A stretch of 32,885 nt of DNA. It comes from Chloroflexota bacterium (GTDB lineage Bacteria; Chloroflexota; Anaerolineae; B4-G1; SLSP01). The position numbers and the translations under genes were made by a program. Where the stretch lies: positions 1-32,885 of the forward strand of contig JAKQHY010000192.1 of assembly GCA_029555965.1 (NCBI GenBank), given 5' to 3'. Of the stretch, positions 13,723-22,077 are shown in pieces (the first letter of the stretch is position 1; every line of letters starts with the position of its first letter). Below the pieces are notes generated by a model that saw nothing but the letters and a program-made list of their open reading frames with translations, did not search any database and was not told where the DNA came from.

Positions 13723-16014
13723 TCACTGCGCCGGCGCGTAATCTCTTAATACCAGCGGCGTGTAAACTCGCGTGAGGGGACCATAATAGAGTGCGACGGC
13801 TATCGTCTGATCCGGGTTGGATACACCAGCCGTTGTAGCGTGAACGGTGATGACGCCGGAATAATAACCCTGCCCCAAGCCGCTGCTATCCACTTCGAGC
13901 ACAAGATGGGGTTGGGTTTTCGTATCACCCGACTCCGGTGTGATGTACAACCAGGACAGCGACTCAGCCGCCGTCCACAAAATCGGGCCGCCACCGCCGG
14001 CGTTTTTAATGGCGATATTCCGCACATCACTGTCTTCCTCCGGCGCAAGGAGGAACAGAACCTCGGAGGGGCGGATGAACAAAGTGGGCGGCGGTACAAC
14101 GTATTGCACCGTAATCTGCTGCGGACTGTTCTTGGCGTCCTCCGCGGCAATTGTGATGACGGCCTGATAGGTGCCGGGATCGGCGGTGGCCGCGGCGTTC
14201 ACCGCCAGCGACACCTGGGCAGATCGGGAAACAGCGCCGGAAAGCGCGCTCAGGGTAAACCAGTTGGCGACCTCAGAACCAGACCAATTGATAGCAGCGC
14301 TCCACTCAAAAGAAGTTCCTGCGGTTGCATTGGAGATGACAATCTGCTGGGCTGCCGGAGTCTGCCCGCTGATGAAAGGAATGGAGAGGTTGGCAGGAGA
14401 GACTGCCAACGCAGGAAAGAGCAGGCCGCCGCTGTGCCGGGGATTCTGGCGGAACATAGGCCAGGGAAGTCCTCCTGTGGACATTCCCGGCTCCCAAACA
14501 TGGAGCACCCCTACATTGGGATGCTCGAGGCTCTGTCCGTTGGCAATCACCACTTCCACCTTGCCGTCATGGTCAATGTCGCCGGAGGCCGGTGTGCCAT
14601 ACGTGCTGTAATTGGTCCAGTAGGTGATATTGGTGGTCTCATTGTCATAGCAGGGGCCGGAATCCGTATAATAGGAACCATCACTGTTGAGGATGCCGAT
14701 TTCCCACGAATGACCGAATAATATTTTCAAGCCGGAGTCGCCGTCGCGTCCGACAGCGGCAATGCTCGGTGAAGTATGCGTCGTGTAATGATTGCCGAAA
14801 GAATCACAGATCTGAGTTTCAAACAACTTGGCGCCGGTCTGTCCGCTCCAACCAAACACTTTACTTCCGGCATTCGCCCCACCCTGCTCCGGGCCATCTC
14901 CGATAGCGGCAACGGCGACAATGTCCAAATAACCGTCGGTGTTCAAATCGCCCAAAGCCGGGGAAGAAAAAACGCGCCCGTCGGTCGCCAGGGTCCACTT
15001 CTCGACCAAGCGGTCGGTCACAGCGGCGCCGGACGGGTTGTAGTTGAAGACCCTGACATAGTACCCTTTGTTCTTCAGGTAAGTGCCTGTGCCCACAACG
15101 ATTTCAAGTTGTCCGTCGTTATCCACATCGCCCACCGCCGGTGAAGAATAGATGGCCTGATCGAGCCACTCCCGCGCCAGTTGTTCCCCATCGTGCCGCA
15201 GGATATAGACGTAACCGCCCGTAGGATCGCCGTTTTGGTTGCCGGCAGTGATGTCCGCCCCGATAATGATTTCCAGTGTGCCATCGCCATCCAAGTCCGC
15301 CAAGGATGCGGAAGACCACACCGTATCCTCATTATAGAAGCCATGACCCCCACAGTAGGTGCGCCCGACAATGCCGTTTAACTCCGGCCAGAGTGGATTG
15401 CCCGCGCCGCCCAGCAAATAGATACACTGATCCCACGCGCCCACCACGATTTCCAGGTCGCCATCGTCATTCACGTCTCCAATCGCCGGAGAGCTATAGA
15501 CGCCATCTCGCCAGCCATCCGGGCTATGGTTTAACCAGTCTTGCGTGTCAAACGTCCACTCGATAGCGCCCGTATGCCCATTCAGTGCAGTCACGCCACC
15601 GTTCCAACACGTCTTATCTATATAGCCACCCAACCCCACCACGACTTCCGGCACGCCATCGTGATCCACATCTGCCACAGCCGGCGTTGAGTTCACCGGC
15701 GCGCGCACCTGCTGCTCCCAGTAAAGCGCGCCGTTTGGCCGATAGGCGTAGACGCGCCCCTGGCAATTCGGGGTCTCGCCGGTACGGTCGCGCCCCGCCA
15801 CGATGATTTCTAACGTCGTCGCGTCACCGTCCAAATCCGCCAGGGTAGGCGAGGATTCGTAAATTGCCGCGCCGCTCAACACCTGGGGGAATCCCGGTTG
15901 TACCGGCGGGTTAACGTTCCAGGCCGCGCGCCCCGAATGTATCCGCGTGAGACCCAGACTGCCCACTATCACCAGCGCCAACGCTAGCACTCGCCACCCA
16001 TCCCTTTTGCACAT
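13723..16014 (-). CDS. Secreted FG-GAP/VCBS-repeat protein
   Basis: A 763-residue exported protein. Residues 1-32 form a signal peptide. Residues about 45-530 contain at least six calcium-binding-type repeats such as DVDHDGVPEVVVG, DVNDDGDLEIVVG, DLDGDGTLEIIIGAD, DVDNDGQLEIVVG, DLNTDGYLDIV and DIDHDGKVEVVIA, which suggest a beta-propeller stabilised by calcium. Two beta-sandwich modules of BACON-like type follow (from VSPANLSIPF and from LFIRPSEVLFLL). The end reads RVYTPLVLRDYAPAQ, like the tail of the 1634-residue protein in this operon. GGAGGT precedes ATG 16014. It is embedded among glycosyltransferase genes, so it may bind or display the glycan at the cell surface; that role is inference. 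No enzymatic motif was recognised. Confidence 0.88.
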   Translation of the reverse strand: MCKRDGWRVLALALVIVGSLGLTRIHSGRAAWNVNPPVQPGFPQVLSGAAIYESSPTLADLDGDATTLEIIVAGRDRTGETPNCQGRVYAYRPNGALYWEQQVRAPVNSTPAVADVDHDGVPEVVVGLGGYIDKTCWNGGVTALNGHTGAIEWTFDTQDWLNHSPDGWRDGVYSSPAIGDVNDDGDLEIVVGAWDQCIYLLGGAGNPLWPELNGIVGRTYCGGHGFYNEDTVWSSASLADLDGDGTLEIIIGADITAGNQNGDPTGGYVYILRHDGEQLAREWLDQAIYSSPAVGDVDNDGQLEIVVGTGTYLKNKGYYVRVFNYNPSGAAVTDRLVEKWTLATDGRVFSSPALGDLNTDGYLDIVAVAAIGDGPEQGGANAGSKVFGWSGQTGAKLFETQICDSFGNHYTTHTSPSIAAVGRDGDSGLKILFGHSWEIGILNSDGSYYTDSGPCYDNETTNITYWTNYSTYGTPASGDIDHDGKVEVVIANGQSLEHPNVGVLHVWEPGMSTGGLPWPMFRQNPRHSGGLLFPALAVSPANLSIPFISGQTPAAQQIVISNATAGTSFEWSAAINWSGSEVANWFTLSALSGAVSRSAQVSLAVNAAATADPGTYQAVITIAAEDAKNSPQQITVQYVVPPPTLFIRPSEVLFLLAPEEDSDVRNIAIKNAGGGGPILWTAAESLSWLYITPESGDTKTQPHLVLEVDSSGLGQGYYSGVITVHATTAGVSNPDQTIAVALYYGPLTRVYTPLVLRDYAPAQ

Positions 16015-16034
16015 CCGAGCACCTCCACAAGCTA

Positions 16035-17117
16035 TTATGAAAGACTGTCTATATACTCGCGCAACGACGCCTCGACACGCTGCGGCGCAAAGGCGGTCAG
16101 ACGCTCGCGCTGACGCGCCACCAGCACGCGGCGCACGGCGCCATCATGCGCGACACTTTCCATCAACTCTCCTATAATATCATAGCGTTTGCGCGCAATC
16201 AACAATCCCGCCTCTCCCAAGGTATATGGCACCCCGGTGGCCTTGAACGCGAGAATGGGGACATCGAACGCCATCGCCTCCAACAAAGGCACACAGAACC
16301 CTTCATGTTCGCTCAAACAGAGAAATCCCGTCGCGGAGCGATAGTAGCCCCCCAACCCTTCGCGCAATCCTACCGGCCCGGTCAAATGGACATTCGCACT
16401 CAGGCCAAAAGCCTCCGCCATGATTTCCAGTTCCAGGCGATAGCCGGGAGCATTGATATCCGAACCGACGAGGAACAGCCGCGAGTGAGGGTTAACCAGG
16501 CGGTGATAGTAGTTGAACGCGCGAATCAGGTCATCCTGGCGCTTGTTGGGCACCAACCGGCCCACAAACAGCCAGTTCACCCAACCATCCGCATAACGTT
16601 TCACAATATCCTGCCCCGCGGGGCTGTCTGCCGAAGCTAACAGTTCATCAAGGTACACAAAATAAGGCAATACCTGCACATTTTGGAATCCCAACGCCAG
16701 CAGTTCATCGCGATTATAATCGGAAGCCGCCAATGCATAGGGCGCGGATTTGAGCAGCGGCAGCTCTTCGCGCCCCTGCCCCAACAGAGCGGCAAATTCG
16801 GGGTTGTAGCCGTGCAGAAATTCGGCCGGCGTCACGTTGTGGTAATAAACTACCAAGCGATCCGGCAGATGGCGCACAAATTCTGTCAACGGCGAAGCGA
16901 TAGAGTAATGATACACCAAGACGGTATCCGCGTGACCCTGATAGCGTTGGTAATCTATGCCGGGGTCTGCCCAGCGTTGGTCACGGAATTGCGCGTAGAT
17001 TTGGGACTCATAGCCCCAGGCGCGCAACAGATCGCGGATGCGCGCCGCCTGGTTTCCCAGGGCGTCGCCGTAGAGAAAGCCCGGCATGATTTGGTGAATG
17101 GCCTTAATCCGTCCCAT
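16035..17117 (-). CDS. GT4-family glycosyltransferase (tandem paralogue A)
   Basis: A 360-residue GT-B enzyme. N-terminal half: HQIMPGFLYGDALGNQAARI and RAWGYESQIYAQ. Donor half: FVGRLVPNKRQDDLIRAF and SEHEGFCVPLLEAMAFDVPI with the E-x7-E pair, then GVPYTLGEAGLL. It has exactly the same length as the preceding gene's product and matches it along its length, so the two arose by duplication. No strong Shine-Dalgarno sequence is seen before ATG 17117, and 48 bases separate it from the upstream gene. Sugar specificity unknown. Confidence 0.92.
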   Translation of the reverse strand: MGRIKAIHQIMPGFLYGDALGNQAARIRDLLRAWGYESQIYAQFRDQRWADPGIDYQRYQGHADTVLVYHYSIASPLTEFVRHLPDRLVVYYHNVTPAEFLHGYNPEFAALLGQGREELPLLKSAPYALAASDYNRDELLALGFQNVQVLPYFVYLDELLASADSPAGQDIVKRYADGWVNWLFVGRLVPNKRQDDLIRAFNYYHRLVNPHSRLFLVGSDINAPGYRLELEIMAEAFGLSANVHLTGPVGLREGLGGYYRSATGFLCLSEHEGFCVPLLEAMAFDVPILAFKATGVPYTLGEAGLLIARKRYDIIGELMESVAHDGAVRRVLVARQRERLTAFAPQRVEASLREYIDSLS

Positions 17118-17165
17118 AGTCAGTTAGTCTCATAGTCATCAAGTGGATGTAGTAGTGGGGTATGG

Positions 17166-18248
17166 CTACGCTGGGAGCAACGGCAGCAGAGCCTGGCGCA
17201 AGGCCTCTTCCACCTTGGCAGGGGCAAACTGCGCCAGCCGTCGCCGCTGCGCCGCCACCACCGGCGCGCGGAAGGCCGCGTTATGGATTAGCATCTCCGC
17301 CAGTTCCGCAATCACGTCGTAGCGCTTCTCGTTTACCAACACGCCGGCATCGCCCAAAGTGTAGGGGACCGCCGCCGCCGCGTAAGCCAGTACCGGCACG
17401 TCAAAACACATGGCCTCCAACAGGGGCACACAGAATCCTTCATGTTCGCTCATACAGACGAGCAGCGAGGCCAGTTGGTAGTACGCGCCTAATTCCTGCG
17501 TGCATGAGACCCAGCCGCACCACTCCACCGCGTCTGCCACACTCAGGTGATCGGCCAGGCGCTCCAGGTTGAAGTGATAGGCTTCAAAGTGTTCCGCGCC
17601 GCCCACGAACAAGAGGCGCGACTGCGGGCGGATGAAGTGATGGTAATACGCGAAGGACTTAAGGGCATCCTCACAGCGTTTGTTGGGAGCGATGCGCCCC
17701 ACCACAAGCCAGTTGTCTCGACCATCAGCGTAGCGCTGCCGCGCCGCGGCGCCGGCCGGCATCTGCGCCGAAGATCGCAACCGCGCCTGCGGCACCAGCA
17801 GCGGCACCACCTCAACGCGCCGGAATCCCAATCCCTGCAACTCTTGCCGACTGTACTCGGAGGGCGCCAGGGCCGGATAATCGCGTAGCAGGTTTATCTC
17901 TTCCCGACCTCGACGCAGCGTCACGGCCAATTCCGCGTGAAATGGCGCGACAAAGTGCGCCGGTGTGACATTTTGATAGTAAATCACCAAGCGCGCCGAC
18001 ATCCCCAACAGTTGCGTAGTCAAGGGGGAGCCGCCCACGTAATGATAGAGCACAACATCCTGAGCGGTCAATGTGGGGAGCACCTCGGCCACCGGCTGCC
18101 AAAGCGACGCGGTCTCTGTAGCCCCTTCCAACGCCCCGATCTCGGATTCATACCCCCAGGTGCGAAAAATCTGCTGGAGCGCGTAGATAAAATCGGCGGC
18201 CGCATCGCCAGGCGCGTGCAAGTATGCAATAAATTGCCAGATGCGCAT
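17166..18248 (-). CDS. GT4-family glycosyltransferase (tandem paralogue B)
   Basis: A 360-residue GT-B enzyme starting MRIWQFIAYLHAPGDAAADF, with RTWGYESEIGAL, VVGRIAPNKRCEDALKSF and SEHEGFCVPLLEAMCFDVPV. The start is ATG 18248, overlapping the TGA of the previous gene (TGATG); the frame runs open to 18377 only inside that gene. It is a close relative of the next gene's product. The pair may add two similar sugars or act on alternate positions of a repeat; this is inference from the duplication. Confidence 0.92.
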   Translation of the reverse strand: MRIWQFIAYLHAPGDAAADFIYALQQIFRTWGYESEIGALEGATETASLWQPVAEVLPTLTAQDVVLYHYVGGSPLTTQLLGMSARLVIYYQNVTPAHFVAPFHAELAVTLRRGREEINLLRDYPALAPSEYSRQELQGLGFRRVEVVPLLVPQARLRSSAQMPAGAAARQRYADGRDNWLVVGRIAPNKRCEDALKSFAYYHHFIRPQSRLLFVGGAEHFEAYHFNLERLADHLSVADAVEWCGWVSCTQELGAYYQLASLLVCMSEHEGFCVPLLEAMCFDVPVLAYAAAAVPYTLGDAGVLVNEKRYDVIAELAEMLIHNAAFRAPVVAAQRRRLAQFAPAKVEEALRQALLPLLPA

Positions 18249-19420
18249 CAGCTCCTCCAAACGGCCAACGCCGCATAGAAGCGCGCCAGCACCACGTCCC
18301 AATTGTACTCGCGCCGCACATACGCGCGGCCCAGTTGGCCCATTTGGGTGCGTTCCTGGGGGTGCGTCATGAACCAATCCAGCGCGCCCGCAAACTCGGC
18401 GAAGTCCGCGTAGTACAGCCCGCCGTTGCTTCGCAAGACGTGATAGCGCGTCACATCACAGTCTCCATGCACCAGCACCGGCACTTCTGCCAACCAGGAT
18501 TCCATAATCACGATGGAAAAGCTCTCCAGCAAGGAGGGCAAACACAACACCGTCGCCGCCGCATAAGCATCCAGCTTGACCTGCCCGGTCTGAAAGCCAA
18601 TTTCGACGATGTCGGGATGTTTGGGGATGGGCAAGGCGCCGGTTCCCATCAAGACGAGCTTCAGCGGACCAGGGCGTTGCTGTTTGTATTGGATGAAAAA
18701 CGTGAGGAGTTGCAGCAAATTCTTCATGCTATCCAACCGCCCGGAATACAGGATGAACGGTTCGGTCAGATGAAACTGCTGCCGGAAACACTCTGCGTCC
18801 GCTTGATAATCATCCAAGCCAAAGCCGACTATCTGCGCGCACGGATTGCGCGCCCCCAACTTGCCCTCGGCCAAAGCCTGCTCCGGTGCGCTGGTGAACA
18901 TCACCCCCCGACAGGTCTGCAACATCAAGCGCGTCTGCGCAAAACGGGCAAACGGCTCATCGTGAAGGCACGGCCAGAGCACGGAGCGCGCCGGATCAAT
19001 CATCGTCCCATAGAAGGTCATGCCAAACACATAAGGCACGAAAATGAGCAGATCGTACACGCGGCTATGTTGAGACAAGTAGTGATACAAGGCCGGACTG
19101 TGCGCGCTGTGCTCAATCCAGGCGTCTTCCTCTTCTACGGTCGTCGGCCAGCGGTTGGTGAACTTGATCATCAGTTCCCAGTAGCGGCGTTCATTGCGCA
19201 CGCGATCATCCAGGGGGAAACGCCGCACCGGGATGTCATGCACGCGCGTCAGACCGGCGGGATAGACATTGCGCCACTTGAGCAAGTCGTTGGCGCACGT
19301 CGTCAGGACTTCGACCGCGAACTCGGACGACGGGAGATGCTCGGCCAACTCTCGCGCAAAAGTCTCCGCGCCGCCCAAGATTTCCTCGCCATAGCGGGGG
19401 ACAACAATGCCTAGTTTCAT
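18248..19420 (-). CDS. GT4-family glycosyltransferase (paralogue of the gene at 26997-28220)
   Basis: A 390-residue GT-B enzyme. N-terminus LGIVVPRYGEEILGGAETFA has the glycine loop. The donor half includes YSGRLDSMKNLLQLLTFF and LLESFSIVIMESWLAEVPVL. Shared blocks with the other paralogue include LWPCLHDEPFARFAQTRLML, TCRGVMF and GRAYVRREYNWDVVLARF. ATG 19420 overlaps the stop of the small coiled-coil gene (ATGA) and the end overlaps the next GT4 (TGATG), so expression is tightly coupled. Sugar specificity unknown. Confidence 0.93.
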   Translation of the reverse strand: MKLGIVVPRYGEEILGGAETFARELAEHLPSSEFAVEVLTTCANDLLKWRNVYPAGLTRVHDIPVRRFPLDDRVRNERRYWELMIKFTNRWPTTVEEEDAWIEHSAHSPALYHYLSQHSRVYDLLIFVPYVFGMTFYGTMIDPARSVLWPCLHDEPFARFAQTRLMLQTCRGVMFTSAPEQALAEGKLGARNPCAQIVGFGLDDYQADAECFRQQFHLTEPFILYSGRLDSMKNLLQLLTFFIQYKQQRPGPLKLVLMGTGALPIPKHPDIVEIGFQTGQVKLDAYAAATVLCLPSLLESFSIVIMESWLAEVPVLVHGDCDVTRYHVLRSNGGLYYADFAEFAGALDWFMTHPQERTQMGQLGRAYVRREYNWDVVLARFYAALAVWRS

Positions 19421-19935
19421 GAAGCAGGTCGCTCCTGTTTGGCCTCCAGCGCCGCGACGCGCTCTTGCAAACGAGTGACCTCGGCGCGCAACGCAGCAAC
19501 CTCATCGGGCGTCGGCCCGGCTTCCAATGATTTGACCAATCCCGTCAGCGCCCGCACGACGTACTCATTGAAGCGCGCTTGCTGTCCGGCCAGCATATTG
19601 ACGTAGTAGATGACCAGGTGATGCAATCCACCGCGAATCCGTTGAATCAACGGCGCGATCAGCGGCGTCTTGGATTCGGTGAGCGACAGCCCCACGCCGA
19701 TCTTGTCATACCCCACACTCATGCGGCGCAAATCGTAGTAGAGGCTGTGGTCAAACCGCGCCGTGACCTGGGCCGCGTACAACCCTTCGACGAATGCCTC
19801 ATAGTTGACACCCTGCGCCTCCGCCGTCACGCGCCGCTGGCGGATATTCTCGCGGATCTGGCGCATGATAGCCTCTGCGTCAATGTCTGGGTTACGGATT
19901 TCTACGATTTCTTCCAATTCATTCGATGTTGTCAT
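19417..19935 (-). CDS. Small helical protein with QQxxFN module and coiled-coil tail
   Basis: A 172-residue protein with no recognised enzyme domain. Residues about 15-35 contain a DIDAEAIMRQIRENI helix followed by RQRR, of a kind often seen at the N-terminus of proteins from glycan clusters. Residues about 83-135 (ESKTPLIAPLIQRIRGGLHH, then YVNMLAGQQARFNEYVVRAL) align with a module in two other operon proteins. Residues 140-168 are a heptad-like coiled coil (EVAALRAEVTRLQERVAALE). The start is ATG 19935 with GGAAAGGA at 19941-19948; an upstream TTG at 19950 is less likely. It sits between the methyltransferase and GT4 genes, overlapping the latter by ATGA. I infer a scaffold or chain-length partner role, weakly. 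Confidence 0.8.
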   Translation of the reverse strand: MTTSNELEEIVEIRNPDIDAEAIMRQIRENIRQRRVTAEAQGVNYEAFVEGLYAAQVTARFDHSLYYDLRRMSVGYDKIGVGLSLTESKTPLIAPLIQRIRGGLHHLVIYYVNMLAGQQARFNEYVVRALTGLVKSLEAGPTPDEVAALRAEVTRLQERVAALEAKQERPAS

Positions 19936-19956
19936 GGACATCCTTTCCAAATCCTA

Positions 19957-20913
19957 TTATAGCGGCTTGACGCTCTCAATGTAAAAGGCAAAGGCGGTTT
20001 CAGCGTCCGGCGTCAACTCGACCCGACGCGCAAATTCCTCGGTGATAAAACGCCCAGACTGCAAAGAACGCGGCATCGGGCAAATCCCCAATGTGCGCTT
20101 GATGTCAAACCCTGCCGCGCGCACTTCCATCACCAATTCGGGAACCCGATACTCATGTTTATGTTCAGGATGAATATAACCGTTGGGATTTTCCAATTCC
20201 GTCAAGGCGCGATTGGGAGTATCCAAACAAAAATGGCCACCGGGCTTCAAGACACGCCAGGCCTCACGATAAACCTGGCGTGCCTCCTCGACCGTCACAT
20301 GCTCAATGCTCTGCCCCGCCCAAACTAGGTCCACCGAAGCATCCGCCACCGCAGACATATCCACCATAGAGGCATGAACATAACGCACCCGCGTATCATG
20401 ACACAAAATAAAATCAGAGGTTTCCTCCGTTGCGAATAAAAATTCACCATTATCGCGCCGCAACTCCGGCGGCAAGTCAATAATTGTAATTTCGCGCGCG
20501 GAGTAAGGATACCCCATCGCCAACAACGCCCCGGTTGATGTGCCAGTAAAGGCTCCCCCCAAATCCACAATCACGTCGGCGGCGGGTAAAACCTGCTGCA
20601 CTAACAGACATCGTGCGGCATGAAATGGATACATCAAGGGAGGCAGTGGCCACCGGGGGTGCTGCCGCCGAAACTCATCAGAATACAGTAATTCCCAAAC
20701 CATCCCCGTCCACTTGGCCTGGTGTTGCGTTAATCTTTTTTTCCAGGAACTTAACCCCATAGGATCGGCCTGACGCCCCAAAACCACCTTGTAGGCCGTA
20801 TGGATTAGCGTCTCAACGTCGTGTTCAGGAGAAGTGGCAAGCCGCACACGTGCAACATGGGTCACAAAGAGACCCTGCATAAATCCCCGCTCTAAGAAAG
20901 ATCGCCAACTCAT
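19957..20913 (-). CDS. DUF4214-class I SAM-dependent methyltransferase
   Basis: A 318-residue protein. Residues about 33-85 match a DUF4214 segment (AYKVVLGRQADPMGLSSWKK and ELLYSDEFRR), a domain common in surface-polysaccharide and S-layer-associated proteins. Residues about 112-260 are a Rossmann methyltransferase: motif I VIVDLGGAFTGTS, then VDLVWAGQSIEHVTVEEARQ and AWRVLKPGGHFCLDTPNRAL. It probably methylates a sugar of the glycan, possibly the chain end, or a sugar nucleotide. ATG 20913 overlaps the epimerase stop by ATGA. The target position is not known. Confidence 0.88.
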   Translation of the reverse strand: MSWRSFLERGFMQGLFVTHVARVRLATSPEHDVETLIHTAYKVVLGRQADPMGLSSWKKRLTQHQAKWTGMVWELLYSDEFRRQHPRWPLPPLMYPFHAARCLLVQQVLPAADVIVDLGGAFTGTSTGALLAMGYPYSAREITIIDLPPELRRDNGEFLFATEETSDFILCHDTRVRYVHASMVDMSAVADASVDLVWAGQSIEHVTVEEARQVYREAWRVLKPGGHFCLDTPNRALTELENPNGYIHPEHKHEYRVPELVMEVRAAGFDIKRTLGICPMPRSLQSGRFITEEFARRVELTPDAETAFAFYIESVKPL

Positions 20914-21932
20914 CCAAATAACCCCGGATTCGCGTCAATCCAGCGCCACAGCCGCCCAATGCCCTCTTCCACAGAGACTTTGGGCCGCCAGCCCAGCTCA
21001 TGCTCGGCCTTGCGGATGTCGCTTACGTAGACCGGCTGGTCGCCGGGACGCCAGTCGCCGTAGATGACAGGGATGTCGTGTCTGGCCAACCGCGTCAGAA
21101 TCGCGCCGCACTCCGTCCAGATGGACATCGTGTTCTCCGACCCGCCGCCGATGTTGTAGATGCGGCCGGCCGCCACGTCAATCCGCTCTGCCGCCGCCTG
21201 GTAAGCCGCTACCAGATCTTCGATCCACAAAATATCGCGCACCTGCTTGCCGTTGCCATAAATCGAAATGGGCCGCCCTAACCGCGCCGCAATGCAGAAG
21301 TGCGCGATCCAGCCCTGGTCTTCCACGCCGAACTGGCGCGTCCCGTAGATGCACGATTGGCGGAACACGACCGTCCGCATCCCGTAAATCCGCGCGTAGT
21401 CGCGCACGTATTGGTCGCCCGCGCCTTTGGAACAGCCGTAGGGCGAGTGGAAATCCAACGTCTGACTCTCCGGGATGCCCAGCGCAAAGTCGCGGTAACG
21501 GTAGCGCGTGGCCTCTTCGACGACAACGACCTCTTCCATGCCGCCGTAGACCTTGTTCGTCGAGGCGTAGAAGGTGATCGCCTGCGGCGCGACAGCGCGC
21601 ACGGCTTCCAGCACGTTGAACGTTCCCAAAGCGTTGATCTCAAAATCCTCGCGGGGATTAACAACAGACGTAGTCACGGCCACTTGCCCGGCCATGTGGT
21701 AGACTCGCGCCACATCCGGCGTGAGCGCGGCGCGCAGCGCGTCAAAATCGCGGATGTCGCCCCGCACGAAGGACAGCCGCTCCCCACATTCCGCCTGCAA
21801 CCAGGCCAGGTTATTGTCCGTCCCCTTGCGCGACAGGTTGTCAAACACGACGACCGTGTCGCCGCGCGTCAAATGATGATGCGCCAGATTACAGCCGATG
21901 AAGCCGGCGCCGCCGGTAATAAAGATTTTCAT
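20910..21932 (-). CDS. NAD-dependent sugar-nucleotide epimerase, CDP-paratose 2-epimerase-like
   Basis: A 340-residue short-chain dehydrogenase-type enzyme. GGAGFIG at residues 7-13 binds NAD, and the catalytic set is STNKVYG (Ser124/Thr125) with Tyr165-x3-Lys169 in SPYGCSKGAGDQYV. The blocks FRQSCIYGTRQFGVEDQGW and GGGSENTMS fit the RfbE/CDP-paratose 2-epimerase group, which makes CDP-tyvelose. AGGAGGT before ATG 21932 is a strong ribosome binding site. No genes for making the CDP-3,6-dideoxyhexose precursor are in the window, so the true substrate could be another NDP-sugar. It supplies a sugar donor for the operon's glycosyltransferases. Confidence 0.88.
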   Translation of the reverse strand: MKIFITGGAGFIGCNLAHHHLTRGDTVVVFDNLSRKGTDNNLAWLQAECGERLSFVRGDIRDFDALRAALTPDVARVYHMAGQVAVTTSVVNPREDFEINALGTFNVLEAVRAVAPQAITFYASTNKVYGGMEEVVVVEEATRYRYRDFALGIPESQTLDFHSPYGCSKGAGDQYVRDYARIYGMRTVVFRQSCIYGTRQFGVEDQGWIAHFCIAARLGRPISIYGNGKQVRDILWIEDLVAAYQAAAERIDVAAGRIYNIGGGSENTMSIWTECGAILTRLARHDIPVIYGDWRPGDQPVYVSDIRKAEHELGWRPKVSVEEGIGRLWRWIDANPGLFG

Positions 21933-21964
21933 ACCCTACCTCCTAAAAATAGTTTCAGTCATAA

Positions 21965-22017
21965 GAAGGGGATTTTTCGGTAATGGGCTGCGCCCGCCCT
22001 CCCCAAAAATGCCCTTC
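21965..22017. repeat. Inverted repeat in the gap after the giant secreted-protein gene
   Basis: GAAGGGGATTTTT (21965-21977) pairs with AAAAATGCCCTTC (22005-22017) with one mismatch, and GGGCTGCGCCC (21985-21995) is a small hairpin inside. It lies in the 145-base gap between the giant gene and the epimerase. It may be a leaky terminator that lowers expression of the downstream genes. Confidence 0.5.
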
Positions 22018-22077
22018 AAATTGCATCTTTAGGCGCACGCCACAGAACAAAGCACAGATTTCTCCACAAGAAAATGC

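Noticed and set aside
12472..13749. Plus-strand frames of 170 and 253 codons
   Set aside because: They are antisense to a GT4 gene with a glycine loop and donor motif; their products are His/Arg/Gln-rich with no domain.
13840..14721. Plus-strand frame of 293 codons
   Set aside because: It is a shadow of the FG-GAP gene, whose repeats and signal peptide are in the opposite frame.
17110..17165. Short direct repeat CATAGTCA in the 48-base gap between the paralogous GT4 genes
   Set aside because: Only 8 bases long and found twice; chance is a sufficient explanation.
18335..19414. Plus-strand frame of 359 codons
   Set aside because: It is antisense to a clear GT4 gene that is coupled to both neighbours, and has no recognisable domain.
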